The notes under the pieces are model-generated. The model had not been told where the DNA came from. It saw only the letters and a program-made list of their open reading frames with translations, and ran no database searches. This document shows positions 15,377 through 23,493 of a stretch of 35,824 nt of DNA, in pieces (within the stretch, counting starts at the first letter, position 1; each line of letters opens with the position of its first letter). The position numbers were made by a program, and so were the translations under genes. Origin of the DNA: Paraburkholderia oxyphila NBRC 105797 (GTDB lineage Bacteria > Pseudomonadota > Gammaproteobacteria > Burkholderiales > Burkholderiaceae); the NCBI RefSeq assembly GCF_000685075.1, contig NZ_BAYD01000103.1, positions 1 through 35,824 of the forward strand. Direction: 5' to 3'.

Positions 15377-15682
15377 ATGACCAACACTACGATACTGGAC
15401 GACGTAGAGCGACGCAAAGCCGTGCTCGAGAAGCTCAAGGCGGGGCTGATTCAGCGTCTCAATCTGCCCCAGACCGTCGAGCAGATCGACGATGACACGC
15501 CGCTGTTCGGCAGCGGTCTGCGCCTGGACTCCGTCGACGCAACCGAAGTCTTCGTGCTCCTCGACGAAACCTTTGGAATTCGCGTGTCGGAAGGCGACGA
15601 GCCTTCCTATCTGCGAAGCATCAATACGCTTGCCTCGTTCATTCTCGAACGCACGAAAGACGCGCAAGCGACCGCAGCCTGA
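15377..15682 (+). CDS. Acyl carrier protein
   Basis: This 101-residue acidic carrier protein has the phosphopantetheine-attachment serine at S52 in LRLDSVDATEVFVLLDETFGI, the equivalent of the DSL motif of FAS and PKS carriers. It lies 11 bases after the dehydratase gene and is the only ACP in the cluster. It should therefore carry the growing chain for all the ketosynthase, reductase and dehydratase proteins here. It has about 20 residues more than FabF-partner ACP, split between an N-terminal helix and an alanine-rich tail. The cluster transferase probably activates it. Confidence 0.93.
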   Translation: MTNTTILDDVERRKAVLEKLKAGLIQRLNLPQTVEQIDDDTPLFGSGLRLDSVDATEVFVLLDETFGIRVSEGDEPSYLRSINTLASFILERTKDAQATAA

Positions 15683-15724
15683 CGAAAGTCCGACCCAAAC
15701 TCGACGCAAAGAGACGAGCAAGCT

Positions 15725-16924
15725 ATGACGAGCCTGAAAGACATGCATATCAGCCACGGCGCAAAGATGGGCGTGCGCAATGGTGTTGAAATTCCGCTGA
15801 GCTATGGCGATACCGCGCGCGAAATCGCCGCCGCCCGCAAGCATATTCTGCTGACCGACTATTCCCATATGGGCCTCGCCGAAATCGCCGGCGAAGACGC
15901 CTATGAAGTGCTCAACACGATCGTGGGCGGCGACGTTTCCGCGCTGCGCGACGAGCAGGGCATGTACACGGTGCTGCTGGACGAAGAAGGGAAGATCATC
16001 ACCGACGTCTACATCCTGTGTGACGAAGAGCGCTTCATCGTCATGACGGAATGGCTGAAGGGGGACGAGCTGCGCGACCTGATGCAGGCCGCTGTCGATC
16101 GCTGCAAGGATGAATTCAGCGAAATCGACGGCGTGAAATCGCTGGATGGCGAACGCGGCGTGCTGCATTTCGAAGGCCCCTACGCATGGGAGCTGATGGC
16201 CGAGATGTTTGGCATGGACGTGATCGGCTTGCCGTTCCATGAATACATGTTTGTCGAGCAGGACGAGATCCTCTTCCGCGCAGGCAAGCACGGCGAATTC
16301 TCGTACAAGCTGGTCGTGCCGACCGCACGATTCGCCGAGATCTGGCAACAGGCGGTGGAAGCCGGCAAGAAGTACGACATGGTCATCGGTGGCCTCGACT
16401 ACCAGCGCCAGGTGCGCATCGAGAATCCGTGCTGGGATCCCTCGGCGCTCGCCGCATTTTCGCGCTGCCCGGTCGAACTGCAGATGCAGTGGGCACTGCG
16501 CTACACGAAGGACGATTTCGTCGGCAAGCGCGCGATCGAGCAGCGCCTTGCCCAGGGCGTGACCCGTCGCGCAGTGGGTTTCGTGGCTCACGGCGAGCAC
16601 GCGGCGGCCGCGGCGCCTGGCGACGCCGTCTATTTCGGCGACAAGAAGATCGGCGAAGTGATGGTGTGCGGCACGATTGCTGAAGACGGCCGCCATGTGG
16701 GCCGCGCGATGTCGAGCGAAGCGCTGGCCTATGCGGATGTTGGCCCGCTGCGTCTAGTGACGGCAAAGGGCGACGCCCAGCTCAGGACCACGGCGATTCC
16801 GTTCCTGCGCAACTTCAGCTTCATGGTCAATCCGTCCGAGCACAGCTACGTCGATCCGGCGAAGCCGAAGCATCTGATCGAGCAAATCGAGCGCAAGAAG
16901 CAGGCTCAGGCCGCAGCGAACTGA
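15725..16924 (+). CDS. GcvT/aminomethyltransferase-family protein (folate-type C1 enzyme)
   Basis: A 399-residue member of the glycine-cleavage T-protein superfamily, whose members move one-carbon units to or from tetrahydrofolate. Family marks are TDYSHMGLAEIAGEDA (44-59, cf. DVSHMG in GcvT), a strand with a conserved aspartate (D94 in GKIITDVYIL), and RAGKHGEFSYKL, which aligns with the folate-contacting GE segment. The C-terminal barrel domain follows (VGKRAIEQRLAQG, then GDAVYFGDKKIGEV). No glycine-cleavage H or P protein is nearby, and it lies between an ACP and a ketosynthase. It is therefore unlikely to act in glycine catabolism. It may methylate, hydroxymethylate, aminomethylate or demethylate an ACP-bound intermediate. 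The family call is firm; the reaction is unknown. Confidence 0.85.
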   Translation: MTSLKDMHISHGAKMGVRNGVEIPLSYGDTAREIAAARKHILLTDYSHMGLAEIAGEDAYEVLNTIVGGDVSALRDEQGMYTVLLDEEGKIITDVYILCDEERFIVMTEWLKGDELRDLMQAAVDRCKDEFSEIDGVKSLDGERGVLHFEGPYAWELMAEMFGMDVIGLPFHEYMFVEQDEILFRAGKHGEFSYKLVVPTARFAEIWQQAVEAGKKYDMVIGGLDYQRQVRIENPCWDPSALAAFSRCPVELQMQWALRYTKDDFVGKRAIEQRLAQGVTRRAVGFVAHGEHAAAAAPGDAVYFGDKKIGEVMVCGTIAEDGRHVGRAMSSEALAYADVGPLRLVTAKGDAQLRTTAIPFLRNFSFMVNPSEHSYVDPAKPKHLIEQIERKKQAQAAAN

Positions 16925-16955
16925 GCGTCGAGCGGTGTAGCTCACGCAAGCAACT

Positions 16956-16974
16956 GGCAGTCGTAAAGACTGCC
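16956..16974 (+). other. Hairpin 1 in the GcvT-ketosynthase gap
   Basis: A perfect 7-bp stem (16956-16962 with 16968-16974) encloses the loop GTAAA, with no T-run after it. It begins 32 bases after the GcvT-like stop and precedes a second, stronger hairpin. Confidence 0.5.
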
Positions 16975-16982
16975 TGATCGAG

Positions 16983-17008
16983 ACCGCCCGCCGGGAAGCG
17001 CGGGCGGT
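16983..17008 (+). other. Hairpin 2 in the GcvT-ketosynthase gap
   Basis: A perfect 9-bp, almost all G-C stem (16983-16991 with 17000-17008) encloses an 8-base loop. No T-run follows. With hairpin 1 it occupies the only sizeable gap (204 bases) in the cluster and may be a processing site, mRNA stabiliser or partial terminator. An inverted GCATC/GATGC pair flanking an A+T-rich TATTAATT (17048-17073) lies just downstream and might mark an internal promoter. Confidence 0.55.
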
Positions 17009-17128
17009 TCGATACGCAGTCCCGGTGAGCGACGGTCAAGCGATTTTGCATCGGACTACATATTAATTGATGCCAGATCGGAAAGCCCAGGAATATCGGG
17101 TCCGGGTAGAGATAAAGTGGAAAAAAAC

Positions 17129-19687
17129 ATGCAAACGCAGCGTAAGCGGGTCGTAGTCACGGGGATGGGGCTGATGTCGTCCATCGCCGATAACGTGGAC
17201 GAATTCAAGGAAGCGCTTTTCAACAAGGTCTGTGGCATTCGCCCGAGCGAACACTATCAGCCCTGGTTCGACGGCGCGAATGCGTCGGAAGTCTTGCGGG
17301 AGGTCGTCTACGAGGACCTGCCGGCCGAGCGCGCGGAATTGCTCGACAAGGCGGCGCTCTGGGCCTACAAGGTCGGTCACGAAGCGCTCAAGCGTGCGAA
17401 TGCGTCCTCCGCGGAATTGCGCGAGAAGACGGGTCTCGTCATCGGCATCTCGTCCGCGGGCACCGAAGCCTATATGCCCATTCTTGAAGAGAATTACGAA
17501 ATCTTCTCGCTCAAGAAGATCGTCGTCTCCGGCAGCTTCGCTTCGCCCAGCGCGATTGTCTCGGCACTGCTCGGCCTGAAGGGCGGCTTCGAAATGGTGG
17601 CCACCGCCTGCACCGCGAGCACCAACGCTATCGGCATGGCATTCGACCAGATCCAGAACGGCAAGAATCCGGCCGTGCTCGTGATCGGCACAGAACCGCT
17701 CTACCTGCCTACCTTCGCTGGCTTCTACGCGCTGCACGCGATGAAGCGCGGCCCTGCGAGCCCATTCTCGGGCGAACCCGGCATGTCGATCGGCGAAGGC
17801 GCTGGCGCGCTCATGCTCGAAGAGTACGAGCATGCGGTAGCCCGTGGCGCGAAAATTTATGCCGAGATAGTTGCGTATGCAACGTCTGGAGACGCGTTCC
17901 ACGAAACCGCACCCGATCCGCGTGCGGAAGGCGCAGTCCAGGTGATGCGCTCGGCGCTGAACAATGCGGGCCTTCAGCCGCATGACATCCAGTACATCAA
18001 CGCCCACGGCACAGGAACGGACGCCAACGACCGCTCCGAAACGCTGGCGATGAAGAAGGTGTTTTCCACCATCGCAGATATTCCTGTGAGCTCGACGAAG
18101 GCCTATGTGGGGCACAACATCGGCTCAGCCGGCATCATCGAACTGATTGCCTGCTATCTCACCTTGCCCGAAAAGAAGATTCTGCCGACGCTGAACTTCA
18201 CCGTGCCGCGCCCCAACTGCGACCTGAACTACGTGCCCAACGAGTTTCAGTCCGCGGACGTCGGCGTGTTCATGAAGAACAACTACGCGTTCGGCGGCAA
18301 CAACTGCTGCGTCATCTCCAGCACGCGTGCGGGTATCGTGCCGGCAACGTCGTACGAACCGAAGCGGGTTGGCATCACGGGCATGGGCGCCGTGGCCTCG
18401 GCGGGCCACGACCTCGACGAAATCTTCGACGTCGTGTGGAGCGGCAAGCCGTCCGGCCGCAAGGTCAAGCTTACCGGCGAGGTCAAGGAGAGCCACTCGT
18501 TCGCGGGCCTCGTGGACCACCCGTCCGTGCGCGAGAAGGTGAAGCAGTATTTGCTCAATATTTTCAGCCCGGAGATCGTCAACTCGCTCGGCGAACGGTA
18601 CATCTGGGTGCACACGGTCGACAATCTCGACCCGCGCAAGTATCTGCGACGTTTCGACGAGCGCAAGGCCGATCCCATTTGCACCTTCGCGCTGCTCGCC
18701 TTGACTCAGGCGCTCAAGGGCGCGAGCCGGAAGATCCGCCGTGACGGTCACGATCTGGGGCTGGTGCTGGGCATGTCCAAGGGCCCGCGCACGAGCGTTG
18801 AAACCTACATGCGCAGCATGATTCCCGAGCCTACGAAGGTTCGCACCTCGGAATTCCCTGGCGCGCTGATGAACGCGATTGCGACCTTCTGCTCGATCAC
18901 CGAAGGTATCAAGGGCTACAACACCACGCTGGCGACGGGCAACAACGCAGCCTTCGGCGCCCTCGGTTATGCCTATGAGCTGGTTCGCCAGAACCTTCAG
19001 CCCCAGGTGATCGCCGGTGGCGCCGATGAGCGGCCCATGCAGTTCTGGTCATACCTGCAAACGCTCAACGACGGCATGCAACTGGAGGACCATCCCGAGG
19101 CGTATGAAGTCTACGGCGAGAACGGCAAGGGCTACTTGCTGGGCGAAGGCGCGGGCATGCTCTTCCTGGAAGACGTCGAGCACGCCAGGGCGCGCGGCGT
19201 AGAGGTGCTCGCGGAGATCCTCGGCTACGGCAGGGCCTGTGACGCCGCCTATTTCGACCGCGACGCAATCGAGCCGCGATGCGCGTCGATCACGACCTCG
19301 ATCCGTCATGCGCTCGACGAGGCCGGAATCGGCATCGACGAGATCGACCTCGTTTGCGGCAACAGCGACGGCACGGCGACCAACAACGCCGCCGAACTGG
19401 GCGCGATTCGCGCGGTCCTGGGCGAGCGCGTGGGGCAGGTGCCGGTCGTCAACTACAACGGCTACTTCGGCAACGTCGAGTCGTGTAGCGCGATGCTGAA
19501 CATGATTGTCGTCCTCGAAATCATGCGCCGCGGCGAAATTCCGCCGATTCCCTATACCACGACGTTCAGCGCCGACGACATTCAGTTCGTCACGTCGCTC
19601 CAGCGCAAGCAGGTGCGCACGGCGCTCGTGCTGGGCGCAACGGAAGGCGGCAACCACTACGCGTACGTGATCCGGGCGGGTGCCTGA
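17129..19687 (+). CDS. Fused beta-ketoacyl synthase and degenerate ketosynthase (KS-CLF-like)
   Basis: A single 852-residue chain holds two ketosynthase folds in tandem. The first (1-405) is complete: nucleophile C161 in TACTAST, H293 in NAHGTGT, K324 and H329 in STKAYVGHNIGSAG. The second (from 413) restarts with VGITGMGAVASAG and keeps LGEGAGM but loses catalysis. The nucleophile region reads LATGNNA without cysteine, NAHGT becomes GNSDGT, and the second histidine region reads NYNGYFGN. This mirrors the KS-alpha/KS-beta pair of type II PKS and aryl-polyene systems, here fused. It probably elongates ACP-bound chains with malonyl units. A GTG at 17117 is an alternative start; I prefer the ATG with GTGGA seven to eight bases upstream. 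Its stop overlaps the next start by one base. Confidence 0.93.
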   Translation: MQTQRKRVVVTGMGLMSSIADNVDEFKEALFNKVCGIRPSEHYQPWFDGANASEVLREVVYEDLPAERAELLDKAALWAYKVGHEALKRANASSAELREKTGLVIGISSAGTEAYMPILEENYEIFSLKKIVVSGSFASPSAIVSALLGLKGGFEMVATACTASTNAIGMAFDQIQNGKNPAVLVIGTEPLYLPTFAGFYALHAMKRGPASPFSGEPGMSIGEGAGALMLEEYEHAVARGAKIYAEIVAYATSGDAFHETAPDPRAEGAVQVMRSALNNAGLQPHDIQYINAHGTGTDANDRSETLAMKKVFSTIADIPVSSTKAYVGHNIGSAGIIELIACYLTLPEKKILPTLNFTVPRPNCDLNYVPNEFQSADVGVFMKNNYAFGGNNCCVISSTRAGIVPATSYEPKRVGITGMGAVASAGHDLDEIFDVVWSGKPSGRKVKLTGEVKESHSFAGLVDHPSVREKVKQYLLNIFSPEIVNSLGERYIWVHTVDNLDPRKYLRRFDERKADPICTFALLALTQALKGASRKIRRDGHDLGLVLGMSKGPRTSVETYMRSMIPEPTKVRTSEFPGALMNAIATFCSITEGIKGYNTTLATGNNAAFGALGYAYELVRQNLQPQVIAGGADERPMQFWSYLQTLNDGMQLEDHPEAYEVYGENGKGYLLGEGAGMLFLEDVEHARARGVEVLAEILGYGRACDAAYFDRDAIEPRCASITTSIRHALDEAGIGIDEIDLVCGNSDGTATNNAAELGAIRAVLGERVGQVPVVNYNGYFGNVESCSAMLNMIVVLEIMRRGEIPPIPYTTTFSADDIQFVTSLQRKQVRTALVLGATEGGNHYAYVIRAGA

Positions 19688-20961
19688 TGGCCTTGCGCAA
19701 CGTCCCGGTGACGATTCGCGGCGCCGGACTCGAATGCGCTTACGCGGGCAGCCCCGGCGAACTCGTTCGTCGGCTGGCTGCTGGCGAGAGCGTGGCTACG
19801 CGCCCATGGTTCGCGAGCGAACGCGAGGCCGCCGACCTGCGCCTTCCCGGCAACCCGCATCACGCGGCGTTTTTCGTCGGGGAGGCCGCGCAGCTGTCCG
19901 TGATGGAGCGCGCGCAGCAAGTGCTGGAGCGCGTCATCGCGCAGGCGCTGCAAGACGCGAGCCTCGACGAGTCCGCCCTTGGCGGTCCGGATGTGCGCGT
20001 CTATGTGGCCGGGCACGGCATGCGCCCCGACATTGGCGACTTCGCCGGCTACGAAAACCGCAACGATGACGAAGATCTGCTGTATTTCCCGAAGCTCAAG
20101 GGATTGAGCGTCGCGAGCTACGCGCAGGACGAGCTTGCTCACCGGCTCGCTGTCCGGTACCGGCTGGCGGCACCGCCGGTTCCGATCTATACGGCCAGCT
20201 GCTCCGCCATGTCGTCGCTCTACCTTGCCTGGCAGGCGATACGCGCGGGTTTCGCGCGCAGGGCACTCGTGGTCGGGTGGATGCAATACACGCTGCAGGA
20301 CATCGTGTTCATGGGCGGCCAGGGCGTATTGGGCGTCGGCAATTCGCAGCCGTTTTCGGCGCAGAGCGGCGGCATGTTGCCGGCGGACGGTGCATGCGCA
20401 CTCCTGCTCGAGGCCGCCGACGACGCACCCGCGGCGGCGCCGACATCGCAGATACAGATCGCCAGCTGTGTGGCGTATCAAAGCAGCGGAGAAGCGCGCA
20501 GCGCAATCACAGCGGATTTTCGCGCGATTGCCGCCACCATGGAGCGCGCACTCGAGGGCGCCGCGCTCAAGCCCGAGGACATCGCATGCGTCGTTCCGCA
20601 TGCCAATGGCACCCCGGCCAGCGACAAGTCCGAGGCCATGGCGATCCTGAAGATCTGGGGAAAAAAAGGCGTGCCGGTCGTGACGTACAAGGGGCAAACG
20701 GGCTACATGTCGGTCTGCAGCGGGCTGCTCGATCTGTTTGCGATTGGCGACGCGCTCGTGAAGCAGCAGGTGCTTCCGGCGCAAACGCGGCTGCCTTTGG
20801 ACGACACGTTGCAGATCGATTTTCACGTCAATCGCGCTGCGCTGCCGCTTGCCGGCGGCGCGATCTTGAAGAGCACACTCGGTCTAGACGGCTCCATTGT
20901 CGCGTGTGTCTTGACGCAGGGGCCATTGCCCGGAGGTTTGCATGAAGTGCGCAGTTCCTGA
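19687..20961 (+). CDS. Atypical ketosynthase-fold protein
   Basis: A 424-residue thiolase-fold protein related to beta-ketoacyl synthases but altered at the active site. A candidate nucleophile is C172 in YTASCSAMSSLYLA. The first histidine falls in PHANGTPASDKSE (H305), shifted relative to the usual NAHGT. The lysine is kept (K335 in TYKGQTGY), but the second catalytic histidine is replaced by Y340. It might prime chains, transfer a finished chain, or act as a partner subunit rather than a normal condensing enzyme. The ATG overlaps the stop of the fused ketosynthase by one base, so the two are translationally coupled. It also overlaps the next gene by 20 bases. Confidence 0.85.
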   Translation: MALRNVPVTIRGAGLECAYAGSPGELVRRLAAGESVATRPWFASEREAADLRLPGNPHHAAFFVGEAAQLSVMERAQQVLERVIAQALQDASLDESALGGPDVRVYVAGHGMRPDIGDFAGYENRNDDEDLLYFPKLKGLSVASYAQDELAHRLAVRYRLAAPPVPIYTASCSAMSSLYLAWQAIRAGFARRALVVGWMQYTLQDIVFMGGQGVLGVGNSQPFSAQSGGMLPADGACALLLEAADDAPAAAPTSQIQIASCVAYQSSGEARSAITADFRAIAATMERALEGAALKPEDIACVVPHANGTPASDKSEAMAILKIWGKKGVPVVTYKGQTGYMSVCSGLLDLFAIGDALVKQQVLPAQTRLPLDDTLQIDFHVNRAALPLAGGAILKSTLGLDGSIVACVLTQGPLPGGLHEVRSS

Positions 20962-22027
20962 TAGCGCGATCGGCGTGATCGGGATAAGCACGGTGGAAAG
21001 CGGTCATGCCTTCGTCCCCTTCGAGCCGAGCTGGTTCAACGCCACCGAGGCGCGTTTTTTCAAACAGGCGCAGCGGCGCCAGGCACAGCAGGAATGGCTC
21101 TTTAGCCGCTTCGGCATGTCGGGTGACGGTGTGGACAGCGAGCAGATGCGCCGGGCGGCGTATCGCGATGCGTTCAATGCGCTGGCGAAGGTTTGCCGAA
21201 ATGCTTTCGATCAGGTCGGCCGGAAACTGGAAACCCAGATTCGCAAGCAGCGGTCCGCATTCGTTTATTTCGACGCTTGGGGAGAGACGGCCACGTTCGA
21301 AGGGACGAACAGCTGGCGGGACGTCATCAGTCTCGACATGCTTCCCAAGCCGATTCTTCGCGACTACGGAATCCGGAACTTCTCGTGCAAGGTGCGCGGG
21401 GAGCGCAACGGTTTCATCCACGCGATTCGTTTGGCGTCCGATCTGCTGAATTCCGATGAGATGGACACGGTCGTGGTCGCCGGTCTGTTTCGCAGCCTGC
21501 CCATCATGGTGCTGTCTTCGGCGGCGGAGCGTGTGGCATTGCACGGCGCAGCGCGATCGAAGCTGGCCAGTCCGTGCCCGAGTGTCGAGCGCGCCGGTTG
21601 TGTCGTTCTGCGCAAGCATCCTGCGCAGGGCATGTCGCTCGCCATCACGTCATACAGCCAGTTGCCGGAGAGCCCGCAGCGTGCGCGCGACGAGCTCGCC
21701 CGAACGTGGGCCGCGCGTTGCAACGACCGCACCGCATACGTCATGGCCGGCCTGCATCCGAGTGCCGCCATGCGTGAGCTGGAGCGCGATGCCTATGCGG
21801 CCTCCGCGGCTACCGCGGCCTCTGCGCCCGGCAAGCGCTATCTCTCGGTTTGCGATGTCTACGGCGACAGCGGCTGCATGAACCCCATGCTCGCGCTGAC
21901 CCATTTGAGCAACGCAGCGGACTGGAGGGCGGGCCGCCACGCGCTGATCAGCGCGGACGACGGCCGCGGCGGCGTATGGGCCATGGAATGCTGGAACGTC
22001 CCGCATGGGGCGGAGGAGCTTGAATGA
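20942..22027 (+). CDS. Divergent, probably inactive ketosynthase-like protein
   Basis: A 361-residue protein that I place in the thiolase/ketosynthase fold only by weak similarity. It opens with AIGVIGISTVESG, like the start of a ketosynthase. The stretch NGFIHAIRLASDLLNSDEMDTVVVAG (about 156-181) resembles the helix after the nucleophile, but the residue expected to be cysteine reads as Glu or Arg. Neither the NAHGT nor the GHxxG histidine motif is visible. It may be a structural partner or scaffold for the preceding proteins. A GGAGG at 20932-20936, inside the previous gene, serves the ATG. Its stop overlaps a tiny open frame by four bases. Confidence 0.75.
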   Translation: MKCAVPDSAIGVIGISTVESGHAFVPFEPSWFNATEARFFKQAQRRQAQQEWLFSRFGMSGDGVDSEQMRRAAYRDAFNALAKVCRNAFDQVGRKLETQIRKQRSAFVYFDAWGETATFEGTNSWRDVISLDMLPKPILRDYGIRNFSCKVRGERNGFIHAIRLASDLLNSDEMDTVVVAGLFRSLPIMVLSSAAERVALHGAARSKLASPCPSVERAGCVVLRKHPAQGMSLAITSYSQLPESPQRARDELARTWAARCNDRTAYVMAGLHPSAAMRELERDAYAASAATAASAPGKRYLSVCDVYGDSGCMNPMLALTHLSNAADWRAGRHALISADDGRGGVWAMECWNVPHGAEELE

Positions 22028-22119
22028 ACACCCCTTGCGATTTCGCGTTTGAACTCGCGCGCAGTCCACGTAGCGCCGCCATGCGCGGCCGGCCGGCGGC
22101 ATTGGAGAAGCGCTCATGA
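22024..22119 (+). CDS. Tiny 31-residue open frame coupled to both neighbours
   Basis: This frame starts with the ATG of an ATGA overlap with the preceding stop and ends in the TGA of a second ATGA overlap with the ABC ATPase start. It thus fills the 88-base gap exactly. The product would be a basic peptide of 31 residues (starting MNTPCDFAFELARSP) with no recognisable motif. It is probably a translational bridge that carries ribosomes to the ATPase gene, but a real small protein is possible. No Shine-Dalgarno was found for it; GGAG at 22104-22107 serves the ATPase. Double four-base overlap is the only evidence. Confidence 0.4.
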   Translation: MNTPCDFAFELARSPRSAAMRGRPAALEKRS

Positions 22120-22823
22120 CCATTGACGTACAACCCCTGCCTATCGTCCAGATGCAGGGCGCCGGCAAGCGCTACGGAAGCGGCGCAGGCGCGGTGCACG
22201 CGCTGCAGGGCATCGACCTGACGATCCGGCCCGGCGAGTTCGTCGCGTTGTGCGGGCCGTCGGGCAGCGGCAAGAGCACGCTGCTCAATCTGATGGCCGG
22301 CATCGATGCGCCAACCGAAGGGCGCGCGTTGCTCCTCAATCACGATTTCGGGAGCTTGAGCGACGTTGCGGCTGCCCAGCTGCGCGCGAAGACGATTGGC
22401 TTCGTGTTCCAGTTCTTCAACCTGCTGCCGGTCCTCAGCATATTCGACAACGTCTACTACCCGTTGATGCTCAACGGGCACAGTCGTGCGGATGCGCGCG
22501 ACGAGGTGATGTCGATGCTCGAGCGCGTGGGTCTGATCGCGCATTACAAGCGCAGGCCGGGCGAGCTCTCCGGGGGGCAGCAGCAGCGTGCCGCGATTGC
22601 GCGTGCGCTCGTGAAGCGCCCGGCACTGGTGGTCGCGGACGAGCCGACGGGCAATCTGGATACGCACACGGGCGAAGAAATCGTCGACTTGCTGCTCGAC
22701 ATGAACAAAGAACTGCAGACCACGTTCGTCATCTCCACCCATTCGCTGCAATTGAAGGACAGGGCGCGACGTGTCATTGAGATCGAGGACGGGAGGCTCA
22801 AACGAGATGGGCAGCAGAACTAA
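22116..22823 (+). CDS. LolD/MacB-type ABC transporter ATP-binding protein
   Basis: A 235-residue cytoplasmic ATPase. It has Walker A GPSGSGKST (47-55), Q-loop FQFFNLLP (99-106), signature LSGGQQQR (151-158), Walker B LVVADE (171-176) with the D-loop NLD, and the switch histidine H209. Sequence style is that of the LolD/MacB/FtsE subgroup, which works with FtsX-like permeases in moving lipids or proteins across the periplasm, not in nutrient uptake. The partner permease is two genes downstream. GGAG at 22104-22107 supports the ATG. It overlaps the following gene by 17 bases. Confidence 0.95.
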   Translation: MTIDVQPLPIVQMQGAGKRYGSGAGAVHALQGIDLTIRPGEFVALCGPSGSGKSTLLNLMAGIDAPTEGRALLLNHDFGSLSDVAAAQLRAKTIGFVFQFFNLLPVLSIFDNVYYPLMLNGHSRADARDEVMSMLERVGLIAHYKRRPGELSGGQQQRAAIARALVKRPALVVADEPTGNLDTHTGEEIVDLLLDMNKELQTTFVISTHSLQLKDRARRVIEIEDGRLKRDGQQN

Positions 22824-23493
22824 GGCGCTTTGGCGCGGAGCCCTCTGCGTGGCGTTCTTCGCGAGCGCGCAGGCGATGGCGGATAACGCAGCAAGCGACG
22901 CGTCGCGCAGTGCGGCGATGCTGGCCACGCTGAGTACGCAGACAGCAGGCAATGCCCGCGCGCAGGCGATGCTCACGATCGCGCAGCGCAAGACGGGCTC
23001 GGACCTGGACCACGCCGTGTCGGCCCTCAGGACGACGCTCATGCGCGATCCGGCGGACCTCGACGCGAAGATGTACTACGGCTATGGCCAGTTGCGTCTG
23101 GCCCTGCAGTACCTGGCCAACAAGAACTTCATGCAGGCCGCCGAGCGTGCGAAGCAGGGCTTCTTCTACGTCGACGAGGCCGCGGAGAGTGCGCCGGACA
23201 ACTGGCGGCTGCGCTACCAGCGCACGCGCGTGGACGCGTTCTCGCCGCCCTCGAATGGACGCTGCGTGATTGCGCTCAAGGACACGGCCTTCCTCGAGTC
23301 GGATGCGGAGGTGCCGCGCGAGCTGATGCCAATGATCGGCGTCATGCGGGGGCGTGCACAGGACGCATGCCGCAAGGGCTCGTCGCTGGCGGGCGGCAAT
23401 CCGGAGCAGGCGTCCACTGTCGCGCCCGCGCCGCCGTTGACGCCGGCCGAGATCGCCAACGTGCTGGAACCCATCGTGAAGGAGCAGCGGTGA
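22807..23493 (+). CDS. Periplasmic helical (TPR-like) protein of the export module
   Basis: A 228-residue protein with a clear signal peptide (residues 1 to about 25, hydrophobic core ALCVAFFASAQAMA). The rest is alpha-helical in character: the stretch DLDAKMYYGYGQLRLALQYLANKNFMQAAERA resembles a TPR repeat pair, and the C-terminus is proline- and alanine-rich. I chose the ATG at 22807, which has GGGAGG ten bases upstream and gives a proper signal sequence; an earlier in-frame start would add a charged leader. It sits between the ABC ATPase and permease genes and overlaps both, so it is likely a periplasmic accessory of that transporter. Its exact function is unknown. Confidence 0.78.
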   Translation: MGSRTKALWRGALCVAFFASAQAMADNAASDASRSAAMLATLSTQTAGNARAQAMLTIAQRKTGSDLDHAVSALRTTLMRDPADLDAKMYYGYGQLRLALQYLANKNFMQAAERAKQGFFYVDEAAESAPDNWRLRYQRTRVDAFSPPSNGRCVIALKDTAFLESDAEVPRELMPMIGVMRGRAQDACRKGSSLAGGNPEQASTVAPAPPLTPAEIANVLEPIVKEQR

